Assembly (NCBI GenBank): GCA_033060915.1
Contig: CM065377.1
Location: 55,513,183-55,577,182, forward strand
Length of the DNA stretch: 64,000 bases
Direction of reading: 5' to 3'
DNA from: Euryodendron excelsum
Lineage: Eukaryota > Streptophyta > Magnoliopsida > Ericales > Pentaphylacaceae
How positions within the stretch are numbered: position 1 is the first letter of the stretch; each line of letters opens with the position of its first letter. Below the pieces are notes generated by a model. The model searched no databases. It saw only the letters and a program-made list of their open reading frames with translations, and was not told the DNA's origin. Of this stretch, positions 11,290 through 21,595 are shown piece after piece. A program made the position numbers and the translations under genes.

Positions 11290-12800
11290 GGTAGGGTGCT
11301 CAAAAGGGAGGCGGGACAAATGATCCGTGACAACGTTTTCCACCCCCTTTTTATCCCTAATTTCAAGATCAAACTCTTGAAGAAGGAGAATCCACCTAAT
11401 TAATCGAGGCTTTGCATCTTGTTTGGACAAGAGGTATTTAAGTGCAGCATGGTCGGTGAAAATAATCACATGAGACCCCACTAAATAAGAATGAAACTTG
11501 TCCAAAGCAAACACAATAGCCAAAAGTTCTTTCTCGGTGGTGGTATAATTTATTTCGGCCTCATTCAAAGTTTTGCTCACATAATGGAGCACATGAGGTT
11601 TCCTCTCATTTCGTTGGCCCAACACGGCCCCCACAGCAAAGTCGCTAGCATCACACATTAATTCAAAGGGTGGGCTCCAATCCGGAGGCCAGATTATGGG
11701 AGCCGTAGTCAAATGATTTTTTAACTTATCAAAAGCTAGCTGACAAGACGGAGTCCACTTAAATGGAACGTCTTTTGCCAAGAGGGCACATAAGGGCCTA
11801 GAAATGGAACTAAATGATTGAATGAAGCGCCGGTAAAAACCAGCATGCCTAAGAAAAGATCTCACATCTCTTACGTTCCTAGGGGAGGGTAGCTTTTGAA
11901 TAAGCTCGACCTTGGCGGGATCTACCTCAATGCCCATCCCGGAGATGATGTGGCCTAGGACTATACCATGTGTCACCATAAAGTGACACTTCTCCCAATT
12001 CAACACAAGGTTGCTCTCCTTACAACGTTTTAGTACCGACTCTAAGTTTTGAAGACATTGAGCAAAGTTATCCCCATATACGAAAAAATCATCCATAAAG
12101 ACCTGTAAAATTCGCTCCACAATATCACTAAAAATACTTATCATGCACCTGTGAAAAGTGGCGGGAGCATTGCATAACCCAAAGGGCATTTGCTTGTAAG
12201 CAAATGTGCCAGAGGGGCATGTAAATGTGGTTTTATCCTGGTCTTCCATGGCGATTTCCAATTGATTATAGCCAGAATAACCATCAAGGAAACAATAGTA
12301 AGCCCGTCCCGCTACTTGCTCTAAGACTTGGTCAAGGAAGGGAAGGGGAAAATGATCCTTGGTAGTGACGGCATTCAAGCGATGGTAGTCTATACACATA
12401 CGCCACCCGGTTTGGATTCAGGTGGGTATCAATTCATTATTCTCATTTTCAACTACCGTCACCCTGGACTTTTTGGGGACAACTTAGGTAGGACTCACTC
12501 ATTTAGAGTCGGCAATTAGGTATATAATACCCGTATCAAGAAGTTTTTGCACATCACCCTTCACAACTTCCTTCATAGTTGGGTTCAATCGGCATTGCAT
12601 TTGGCGCATCGGCTTAGCCCCTTCCTCAAAATATATGCGAAGAGTGCATACAAGAGGGCTAATGCCGTGCAAATCGGCGATTGTCCAACCTATGGCTTTC
12701 TGGTACTTTTTGAGCACCTCCAACAAGCTCCTTTCTTGAGCCTCCGTAAGTGATGAAGATATCACTATGGGATAAGATTCACCTTTACCCAAAAATACAT
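11290..12800 (-). pseudogene. Reverse transcriptase and RNase H of element C
   Basis: Minus strand, 5' part of pol. Entry to the RT domain reads GISPLVCTLRIYFEEGAKP and then [44 protein letters not shown], with active site FMDDFFVYG (FMDD replaces the common YxDD, as is usual in Athila). RNase H follows: [45 protein letters not shown]. The domain makes DNA from the element RNA and removes the RNA strand. Breaks: TGA at 12501-12499 at an expected tryptophan, TGA at 12420-12418 at an expected arginine (CGA to TGA), and the frame change at the RNase H end near 11290. The largest open piece is 377 codons (12399-11266). Confidence 0.92.
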
Positions 12801-13478
12801 ATTTAAGGGTAAAACGCAAAGGCTTCCTATCGGGCGTAGGAGCCTCTAGTTCAGATGGTTGGGGCTTGGTAGGGTTAGGGGTCAAAGGTTCAAAAGTGAG
12901 GGTCCATTGACCCACCGCCATAATAGGACACACCTCTAGACCACTACCCTCATTAGAAACATCCCCCTCTTCCTCATCTCTCAAGCAATCTAGACCCTCA
13001 CTAAATGTCAACATTCTCTCCAAAGGGTTTTCTACCATTTGCCTCTCGAAGTGCTCTTGCACTATCGAGTCAATAAGATTCACCTCCCGGACGTCCTCTA
13101 AATCCCCCGGTTGTTTTCCCGCGTTAAACATGTTAAGTTCAACGAACATGTTCCCAAAGGACAATTTCAAAAGACCCCCCCGTACATGGATGATGGCATC
13201 ACATGTGGCTAAGAAGGGTCGCCCCAAAATGATAGGAATGTGGTTCTGGGCATGGGGATCTACAACTGAGTGAGTATCTAAGACCATAAAATCGGCCGGG
13301 TATTAAAACTTATCAACTTTCACTAAGACATCCTCAACTATTCCCCTAGGGGCTTTGATCGATCAGTCCGCCAACTGGAGTGTAATCTTTGTAGGTTTCA
13401 ATTCACCTGGCCCCAATTGCTCGTACACCGAGTACGACAATAGATTCACACTCGACCCCAAGTCTAGAAGGCACCCCT
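12801..13478 (-). pseudogene. Aspartic protease of element C and linker to RT
   Basis: Minus strand. The active-site segment near 13460 reads LLDLGSSVNLL, so the loop has D-L-G-S rather than a D-S/T-G-A form. It is followed by IPIILGRPFLATCDA, a segment typical of Athila-type proteases, and LSFGNMFVELNMF. An acidic linker (EEEGDVSNEGSG) then leads to RT. The protease would process the gag-pol precursor. Breaks: TGA at 13365-13363 where arginine is expected (CGA to TGA) and TAA at 13305-13303. Confidence 0.82.
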
Positions 13479-15737
13479 CTATCCTATGGTCTCCTTGACA
13501 CAAGTCACGGTAGGACAACCAGGATCTTTGTACTTTGGCGGGGTTTTGACTTGGACAACGGAATGGACATCCTTAGCAAGAAAGGCATTATCCCTCACAT
13601 TTAATCTCCTTTTAATAGTATATAAATCCTTAAGGAATTTAGCATAAGAGGGAACTTGTTTAATGGCTTCAAGGAGTGGTAGATTTATTTTGACTTGCTT
13701 GAAAGTTTCATAAATCTCCGAACTTAATTGATTCTTGGGTTTAACTAACCGGTGAGGAAATGGAGCGTGAACCAAGATCTCATGTTCCTCTCTCAAAACT
13801 TCCTCACCATTGGGTATGGACCCACTTGGCTCTTTCTTCTCACAATTCCCTTCCTCCTTTTTTTCTCTCTCATTTATTTCTTTGTCACTCCCTTCTTCCT
13901 TCTCACTTAGCACTCTCTTAACCCCTTTTTCTTTTCTAGGCTCTTCCTCATTAATGCCCGACCCCACATCTACCTTAGACACTTTTACCCCACCTTTAGG
14001 GTCCCTAGGAAGGATGGTCTTGTCAATGGCTTTACCACTCCTCAAAGTGGTAATGGCCGAAACATTCTCGTGGCTAGTTGAAGGTTGGGCCAAGGTTTCG
14101 GTAGAATGGACTTGCCTAGAAGGATTGGGTTGAGGTTGTGCAGGCAACTTACTCTTCTCAGTGAGGGTCAAAGCTTGAGTAAGAAGAGTCAATTGACTTT
14201 TGATGCCATCTAAAGTTTTGTCAACCCGTGAGTTTACCCCCCCTTGGGCTTGGATGAATTGTTGGAGAGTATCCTCCAACGGCTTTAGATGTGGGGGGTG
14301 GTATGAGTTGGGTTGAGCTTGAGGCGGAGGTTGGAATGGTTTAGGTTGGGTAGGAAATGATGTGACCGGTGGAGGTTGGTAATGTTATGGGTGTGATGGT
14401 GGAGGAGGTGCTTGATAAGATTGAGGGTTGTTATACCCTCCTTGATAAGCTTGGGGATTTGAAGTCCCCTCATTGCGCCATCCAAAGTTAGGATGATCCC
14501 TCCATCCCGGGTAGTAAGTATTGGAGTAGCGGTTTCCCCCACCTCGATTGTATTGCTCAATAGCATTGGCTTGGCCATGCAAGGCTTCCTTAATCCTTAG
14601 GATAACCGTGCATGACGTGGTGTCATGCTCTTTGGTCTCACAAACCGCACAACACATTCCCTTAGGCTCTTCACTCCCCACCGAACTTACATTCTTAAAC
14701 TCTAGAGCCTCTAATTTTCTCGCCATGATAGCAAGCCTAGCATTCATATCATCAACTTCTTTCAATTGGTATTTCGCCCCTTGAGTGTTTGGTCTACCTT
14801 CGGGATTTTGGGTCCTGGTGGTTATCCAATCATGAGCCAAATTAGCTAGGCAATCAAAGTATTAATAAGCTTCATGAGGCTGCTTATCCATAAATGTTCC
14901 CGCGCACATAGTCTCAACGAATTGCTTGAGTTGGGGCATTAACGAAGAGTAAAAGATGTTGATAATGTGTCATTCGGCAAAGCCATGGTGTGGACAAGAA
15001 ACTAAAAGCTCTTTAAACCGCTCCCAACACTGAAAAAATGATTCTCCCAACATTGGAGAAAATTGTGAGATTTGGCGTCTAAGCACCTCTGTTCTATTTT
15101 TTGAATTTTTTTTTCAAAAACTCTCCTTGAAAAGTTTGCCAAGAGTGGATGGAAAGTGGTCTCAAAGAATTGAACCACGTATTGGCAGTGTCCTTTAAAC
15201 AAAATGGAAAGATTTTAAGAAAAAAGATTTTCTGTGGACACGAGTTGTCCATCACTAAGGAGCATGCATCCTCAAATTCCTTGATAAAGGCATAAGGCCT
15301 TTTCAAATCAACTCCGTGGAATTGAGAAAACATCATGCCCGACCTTATGTTCAAAGTGGCATAGTGGTGCAGAATAACAAGGCAAGAACTCGGTGCTGGC
15401 CGCAGTGGGTTCAAGAAATCCCTCATTTGGAATTGGGGAGCCCCCATGTCCCCATGGTTGCTCGCATTTTCCATGTTCTCACCCCCTAAATCATGGGCCA
15501 GATATAAAGGAAGGTGTTGTGGCAATCCACCCATCGGTGGTTTGCCAAAATATTTGGATTGGGTGGAGCATTATTAGGTAGCCTACCTTTGGGATTTTGG
15601 TCATCCATAGGAGGTGCACCTAGGTCGACTACTAATGAAATTTCAGGAGAAGGTGTGTTAGCTGGTGATGGTGGGTTAACTCGTAAAAGGCGTTTATTGT
15701 CAATTTGTGCCCAATGGGACATGCAAATGTAATGCAC
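13479..15737 (-). pseudogene. Gag of element C
   Basis: Minus strand. The start is taken near 15737 (MHYICMSHWAQID), though Athila gag starts are poorly conserved. The capsid-like part reads FPFCLKDTANTWFNSL and later CWERFKELLVSCPHHGF. A zinc knuckle of the CX2CX4HX4C form is at about 14655 (CAVCETKEHDTTSC), followed by YYPGWRDHPNFGW and a Gln/Pro-rich stretch. The C-terminal part (14279-13479) has EDTLQQFIQAQG, KSQLTLLTQAL, a Lys/Glu-rich linker and KINLPLLEAIKQVPSYAKFL, characteristic of Athila. Gag packages the genomic RNA into particles. Breaks: frame changes near 15510 and at an eight-T run near 15110, TGA in the CPHHGFAE-HIIN segment, TAA near 14862, and TAA near 14384. Confidence 0.88.
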
Positions 15738-16130
15738 AAATAGTATGCCTCAATCCTAGTCAACACATCATACACAAACAATATATATATGCCGGACAAC
15801 AGCTTTTTCTCTTTACCGGACAACAGCTTTTCAACTCCAATCTCCCACTCCATGTGCTAAATTACCACCGATTAGCAAATAAAGCGCATACTAACCTAAC
15901 TCCTCTAATGCTCCTAACAATATGCAATGCTACTAGTTAATCAAACAAAAAAAACTATTGAAAAGAAAGAAATAAAAATCCTAACATGGTATCCACATTA
16001 AGTTTGAAAAAATTACCTAGACTTGAAGCCGTAGATGCTTCCCTCGTAGGTGGGTGATCAATTCCCAACTTGTTTTTACGATTTGCAATTTTTTTCGTTT
16101 TCGCACTTTGCTCGTTCCTTCAAGTTCCTT
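15738..16130 (-). other. 5' leader of element C
   Basis: It lies between primer site and gag on the minus strand. AT-rich, with a TATATATA stretch at 15782. The ORFs seen are short and without resemblance to known families, so I read it as untranslated leader. Confidence 0.6.
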
Positions 16131-16142
16131 GCAACGGCGCCA
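16131..16142 (-). promoter_or_regulatory. Primer binding site of element C (tRNA-Asp)
   Basis: Plus-strand GCAACGGCGCCA equals the 3' end of plant tRNA-Asp(GTC) including CCA, so the minus strand is complementary to it. Match length is 12 bases; the next bases (TT for GG) differ. Five bases separate it from the LTR end at 16148. Confidence 0.88.
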
Positions 16143-16147
16143 AAACT

Positions 16148-17708
16148 TGACTCGCCCTTTCCACGCTCATCGCGATGGAGGTGCTTGTAGTTTAAGTGGG
16201 GGTACTCCCACTATCGTGTTCTCCCATGAGACTTGTGTCAATCTAGCAATAGAAACGAGTAGAGTTTAGAAACTTATTCAAATTGCAATCGCAAACCAAG
16301 AGTAGAATCGATGGCTATGTTAACTAAATTTGACCGAAAATCTTTTGGTGTTTGAGGGTTTGGTTTACTAGCAACTAGGCAAACAATTGAATTGAAATTA
16401 AACCCAACAACTTGATTCTAACTAAAGCAATTTGACAATTATGAAAATTCTACTACAACAACTATAATTATGACTAAATTAACTCTTAATTTAACTGAAA
16501 TTTCAAATGAGCACAAGTAGGGATTTAACTTAATTAAAAAGGGGGTTTGGGTTCAAATGTTCCAATCTACCAATTCTAGCACAAAATTTGAAAGGGTGAG
16601 TTTGGGTTAACTCAAATTAAGAACCGTCCAAAGGCCCTTGATTCGGAAAGTTTAGCTTTGAAATTTTATAGATCTCTAATTATTTTGGAATTAAGTTTTA
16701 TCACCATTTATGGGTTCTTTAGAAATAAATCACATGTTATTAACTATGATTATAGATCTAAAATTTTTACAACAATTAATTCCAATATAATTAGAGAAAA
16801 ATATGCAAAATAGATATTCAACAAGATTCAAGGACTCCCCTTTCATTTTCCATGCCTTCTTTGGTAGATTTTCACATTTGTTCCCAAACAATGAGTTTAG
16901 CTTGAAGATTCCATGGTTGAGAGCTTTCCAAAGTGTAGAGACAACATCTTGACTTTAAATCAAAAGTGAATATATATTGAACTATAGAAAATTTGAAAGA
17001 TTACACTAAATCAACATTAGAAAACTATCTAAACACTTCCAAAAGTCCTAAATACAACAAAGTAAAGTAAATCTAAGCAAAATACATGATTTTCCCCTAT
17101 TCTCCCTCTCTACCCGCAGCTCAAACCCTAAAAATTAACATATCCCCATTTTTCTTCGACTGCTGGGTTGTGGGGCAAATCTGCGCTCACCATCCAAAGT
17201 GCGTCATAAGTACGTTCGATATGCGTTCGGACGCACCATCCGGACGGTGGCATAACTGTTCGGACGGTTATTTCACCGTTTGGATGGTTATTTCACTGTT
17301 CGGATGGTCTTCAGATGTAGAATCTTGGCTCTGTATTTCTTCGAACGGAAAAAGATGCCTCTGTGGTAGCTTAGAACCGGAAAAATGGACTCTGGAAAGG
17401 CTTTGAACTGTGAATATCGACTCTGGAACTCCGATCTCCATCGTAGCGTCCGAACTGTAATTCGCCCGTCCGAACGGTCATTTATCCGTCCGAACTCATC
17501 GTCCGAACGGTGGGAACCGTCCGAACGATCTGTCCGGACGGACTTCTCCTCTTTAGGCCCTTTTTCACTATTTTATCACCAAAAACCTACAATACACATG
17601 AAAAATCACTTTAAGTCAATTTATTGCTAAAAACGTATTATAATACCCATATAAAGGCTAACAAACACTTAATTAGGAGACAAAGATTACACTTTTAAAG
17701 TGGAATCA
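16148..17708 (-). repeat. 5' LTR of element C (right copy)
   Basis: Collinear with 4618-6189, with termini TGACTCG and GGAATCA on the plus strand. It differs by substitutions and by indels in the palindrome cluster. It would carry the promoter for the genomic RNA. Confidence 0.93.
17190..17545. repeat. Palindrome cluster in U3 of the element C right LTR
   Basis: Copies include ACCATCCGGACGGT at 17235-17248, ACTGTTCGGACGGT at 17255-17268, and GTCCGAACGGT at several points to about 17520. Compared with the left LTR there is an extra unit near 17270-17290 and a missing unit near 17460. Confidence 0.85.
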
Positions 17709-17713
17709 TGGGA
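17709..17713. repeat. Target site duplication of element C, right copy (TGGGA)
   Basis: Identical to 4613-4617. Confidence 0.92.
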
Positions 17714-17920
17714 GTATTCACATGGTGGAGTTTGGTAGGGTGGAGGTATTGCATGGTAATAGTCAAAGGGCTCTTAGTAAGAGTGAAGCTCAAAATAATG
17801 TTGTGAATATGTGTTCTCATATCCCTTACCAAGGTCAAATTGATCACACCCCCTAAGATTGGAAGGTGGTTGTGGAGGCTCCCTTTGGCCATTAGCTCTA
17901 AAGTGTTCTCTACGAGACAT
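17714..17920 (-). pseudogene. Gag-like protein of element B, N-terminal part
   Basis: Minus strand. The ATG at 17920-17918 opens a reading that starts MSRREHFRANG and continues PPQPPSNLRG, then a Tyr/His-rich stretch (YENTYSQHYFELHSY). TAA at 17776-17774 interrupts it; the same frame continues to the C insertion at 17714, and the gene resumes at 4612 on the far side of C. The homologous gene of element A also starts with MSR (20487). No catalytic or zinc-binding motif is visible. It is best seen as a shortened, diverged gag. Confidence 0.6.
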
Positions 17921-18414
17921 GTTGGATGATGAATGGTGTAAAAATTGGCCACCAAACATAATGAAGTGCATAATGGTATATGGATGCAATGCATACACAA
18001 ATGTAGCACACTGCACCTCAACACATCATACATAACAATGCTCAATGATTTGCCATCCAAACCTCCAATCTCCACAAAATAAATTCCACCAATTTAAACA
18101 ATTTCGACCAACCAAACCTTTAATCTCCACAAGTTATATACCACCAATTTGCAATAACAATAATCCCTAATTCTCCTCTAGCAATTCTCCAATCAAATTA
18201 TAAAAAACAAAATATATACAAATCAAACAAAATAAACCTAAAATAAAGAGAAAAAGAAAGAAATAAAATCTATCATGGTATCACACAAAAAATGGAACAA
18301 AGTTACCAAATGGCCAAAACCAAAAATTCCTCCGTTGTGGTAGATTGATGGAGACTCAATTCATCAATTGCTCTTCAACCTAAAACTTGTTAGTGCTTGC
18401 CTCGTGCCTTTGGT
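17921..18414 (-). other. 5' leader of element B
   Basis: AT-rich sequence between primer site and the gag-like ATG. It aligns with the leader of A (1-139, then 20157 onward). No gene is seen. Confidence 0.7.
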
Positions 18415-18431
18415 CCCCGACAACGGCGCCA
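18415..18431 (-). promoter_or_regulatory. Primer binding site of element B (tRNA-Asp)
   Basis: Plus-strand CCCCGACAACGGCGCCA matches the 3' end of plant tRNA-Asp (CCCCGGCAACGGCGCCA, from memory) with one difference over 17 bases. It lies 6 bases from the LTR start at 18438. Confidence 0.9.
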
Positions 18432-18437
18432 AAAACA

Positions 18438-20151
18438 TGACTCCCACCAAATGTGTCCTACAATTGGAGTTAGTTACCTCACAAAAGCACAAGTTCGCGA
18501 TGAAGTATAAACCAGTAATCCGGTATCGTTTTCTCCTAAGGGACCTAGTCCAATATAGACTCTAGCACTCATCTCACATTAACCTAAATAGGGTCGAATT
18601 GAAATTGTGCGAATTGAATCTAAAATAAAAGGGAAAATAAAATAGACCGAAAATCTGTTGGGTTTTGATAGTTGTTTTGAATTCCTAAATTATTGCAATG
18701 AAAATAAAAGAAATTAACACTAGATAATTAAATTAAAGCAAATTAAAATTAAACTTAAAGCAATTAAAAGGGAATTGGGCTCAAATGATCCAATTACTCA
18801 ATTTCATCCAAGGTTTCCAATGGGGTTTATAACTCAAATCAAACACAACATTTAAGTGTGTTTGAGTCGAAAGATTTAACTTTGAAAATTGATAATTTTC
18901 AAACAATTGAAATTGGATGCATGGTCAATGGGGAATCGAAGGTTAATACCATCGATTTAATTAGGGTCAATACCAAATTTTTGATTTGTGCATTGAATTA
19001 GTCAAACATAGTCAATAACCTAGGTTTTCTAAGGCATCTTCAATCAATAGATATGAATGAATTTATGGAAATTGTGGAGTATTTTTCTAGTCAAGAGTCA
19101 TAAATTAATACCATCGATTTGGGCGATTAAAATCCCCAAACTTGGTCAATAATTTAAGTTTTCTAAAATTCCACATGTAATTACTAGAAATTTAAATTCT
19201 AGAAAATTATGACAATTAATTCATGAGATACCTCCAATGAAATTCTTGGATTATTTGGGTGATTTTCACATTTGAATCCAATTTAAAAACTAGCTAATTA
19301 AATTCATCCTAAAAGCATGCAAAAATATAGGAAAAGTATGAAGAGATTTAAAACTAAAATTTACTTGAATATTAAAAGTGTTTGGTTACAAGAAAAATGA
19401 AAGAAAGTGGAAGGAAGTGAAGGAAAATACAATACAATGAAGAAAAATTACAAGTTAACTCTATATTACCATTACAAAGATAAATCTAAGCTAAAATGGA
19501 AAAACTAACCTCCTTGGAGCTTCTCCCGCTGCCTCCTAAGCTAAAACTAACCCTAACTACACAAAAACTTACAAAACTCCCTTCAAACTCACCTTCGGAT
19601 GCAAAAAATGTAATCTAGAAATCGAAATAGCGTCCGAATGGACTTCGAACGGTGCGTCAAACGTGCATTTGAAGAGCGTGCAAACGGTGCATCTAACATA
19701 AGTCCAAAGTGTGTCTGAATGGTGCATTTGACGCGAGTCCGAAGTGTGTTCGAACGGTGCGTCTAATGTCAGTTCAGACGATAACTGTTCTTAATTCTAC
19801 CTAGTAACAGTCTAGCTTAATTTTGACCATCTTAGAGCTCGATTCAACTGATGCACATTTGAGACAAAGTTGTAGCTCTTGAAGTCTTCTTTATAATGAC
19901 CTAACAATCAACTCAATCAGACGTTAGAGAAACACCTAGACGGGTTGGACTTTTGATCACCGGTTTGCTCGTTTTAAACCCGCTTTGATCATCATTTGCG
20001 TCTATTTACCTTTATTAGCTCCTATAACCTACAAAACACACAAAAAAACATAATACATAAAATATTAAACTAAAATAAGACAATTAACTACAATCTAAGT
20101 CTAACAATATGCGAATTAAGGGCTTATGATTACACTTTTAGGATGTAATCA
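18438..20151 (-). repeat. 5' LTR of element B (right copy, about 1.7 kb)
   Basis: It runs TGACTCCCACCAAATGTG...GGATGTAATCA and aligns with 140-1884. A cluster of GTTCGAACGG / GCGTCTGACG-type words lies at about 19625-19795. Confidence 0.88.
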
Positions 20152-20156
20152 GTATG
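20152..20156. repeat. Target site duplication of element B, right copy (GTATG)
   Basis: Identical to 135-139; element A resumes right after it. Confidence 0.9.
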
Positions 20157-20486
20157 ATAGTATGATAGATTTTGATTCTTAATTTTCTTCTTTATTTTAC
20201 GATTATTTTGTTTGAATAGTGTAGCATTTGACTTGTTTTGGTTGATTGCTTAGATTGATTAATGGATAGATTTTTGTGATTTAGTGTTTATTGGTGGTAT
20301 TTGTCATTGCCTAAAGAAATTGGAGGTTCCGTTTGGTTTGAATTGAATTGAATTGGTAAAAATTTTTATGCGGAGATTGCATGTAGGATGGTGAATATTA
20401 GTGGTTGGGTGTTGTCAATTGATTTGTTGAGTCACGGATTGCTAACTTGTTTGTACATTGCATTCCATTTTTATTTTCGTAACTCA

Positions 20487-21595
20487 ATGAGTAGGCATTT
20501 AAGAGTGAACCCCAATAGTCATTTCATCAGCTTGGTAACTCATTTTCACACTCATCATCATCTCAACACATTGACATAGGCACAATGGAGTATTCTTCTT
20601 AATGGGTTGAGAATGGTGATAATTGGGGCGTTTATGGTTATGGTGGTGTGGAAGCACCTCCTTGTCGATCTCTTAGAGACTATATTCGAGTTAGTGAAAT
20701 TAGAGCCCAAGAACCATCTTTCCGGTCTTTTAGAGATTGTATTCGTGATAATGGCCAAAGCGATCCTTTTCTACCAACTCCCAATCCGGGGTAGTGTAAC
20801 CAATTAAACCTTGCTAGGGGACGTGAGAGCAGCTTTTCACATTAGTATCTAGTTTCCTCTCAATCCTATGAAGGGCCCTTTGATCATTATCATAAATCAC
20901 CATCAATTTATCCTTACCATGAGCATATTGTATATCCATCTCCACCCAATGAGTCTTTTGGGAAGGATTCCCAACTAGCATCTCTAGAACAAACAACAAG
21001 CATATTAGCCAACGCAAATGTTCAATTGACCTAATTCTTGGAAGCCTTGAATATCCAAGAAACAACCACCAATTAAGAGAGCTTTAATGAAGCCCATCTT
21101 TATTCCACCCTTAACCAAGAGTAAGTCTATCCAATCGAGCAATTTAATCCCATCACTAACCTTAGAAATGAGGGCATCATTGATCAAACCATCCTTCCCC
21201 AAGAGTTTGAGTTTAGGGAAGATGCTCCTACGGTAAATAAGGAAATTATTGAAGATCAAGATAATGATGAAGAACCTGAGAGGGCAGAGCTCATAATCGA
21301 GGTTTCCGAGCAAAAAGAGAGTGAGGGGGAAGATAGTGAGAGAAAAGAGTAGTCGACAAAGGTTGAGAGCGAGAATCCTCTAGAGAAAGTTATTGCCTTT
21401 AGTGAGGATGTTCTTCTTTTTGATGTTGGGGATTCACATGGGAATGAGGATATTAATGGTATAGAGGGCATTCCTAACATTTCTATGAGTCATGAGACCC
21501 ATACTTTTACACCTCTAGCACCTAGTCCTCATATCCCAGAGTCTTTGGAGATTCATGCACTAACATTAGAACCGAATATCCTTCACCTTGTTTAA
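20487..21595 (+). pseudogene. Gag-like protein of element A (degenerate)
   Basis: Plus strand. The reading starts MSRHLRVNPNSHF at 20487, matching the MSRREHF start in B. The best-preserved part (about 21189-21595) is acidic (ILPQEFEFREDAP, EIIEDQDNDEEPERAE) and ends with FTPLAPSPHIPESLEIHAL, clearly homologous to the B tail (FMPLTPSPILPEPLELHVP). Several in-frame stops and frame changes, for example TAG at 21348-21350, mean it is not functional. Open reading on the opposite strand in this stretch (21005-21480) is a shadow of this gene. The product is unknown beyond its gag relationship. Confidence 0.6.

Larger units (their letters stand above)
4618..17708 (-). mobile_element. Element C: full-length Athila-type Ty3 retrotransposon with an extra ORF
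   Basis: About 13.1 kb, flanked by a perfect TGGGA duplication. In element orientation (minus strand): 5' LTR 17708-16148, tRNA-Asp primer site, gag, aspartic protease, RT with FMDD active site, RNase H, integrase, a spacer with palindromic repeats, an extra ORF of the plant transposon-protein type, a non-coding 3' region, PPT and 3' LTR 6189-4618. The gag-protease spacing, the ILGRPFLAT protease segment, the FMDD motif, the tRNA-Asp primer and the downstream ORF fit the Athila lineage. Every gene carries stops or frameshifts, so the copy is not autonomous today. Confidence 0.93.
140..20151 (-). mobile_element. Element B: non-autonomous Athila-type LTR retrotransposon, split by element C
   Basis: Two similar LTRs (140-1884 and 18438-20151) bound the unit, with a perfect 5 bp duplication outside them. 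In element orientation (minus strand) the order is 5' LTR, tRNA-Asp primer site, leader, one gag-like gene, a non-coding 3' block, polypurine tract and 3' LTR. With C and one TSD copy removed, B is about 6.9 kb and its internal region about 3.5 kb. No protease, reverse transcriptase or integrase reading is present, so it must have moved with enzymes supplied by another element. A C-like Athila element is the natural candidate, since B and C share primer type, PPT and gag-like sequence. Confidence 0.88.

Noticed and set aside
13810..14133. 107-codon plus-strand ORF rich in Ser/Phe/Leu
   Set aside because: It is antisense to the Lys/Glu-rich linker of C gag.
21005..21480. Minus-strand ORFs opposite the A gag-like gene
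   Set aside because: The plus strand carries the homology to the B gag-like gene; these are shadows.
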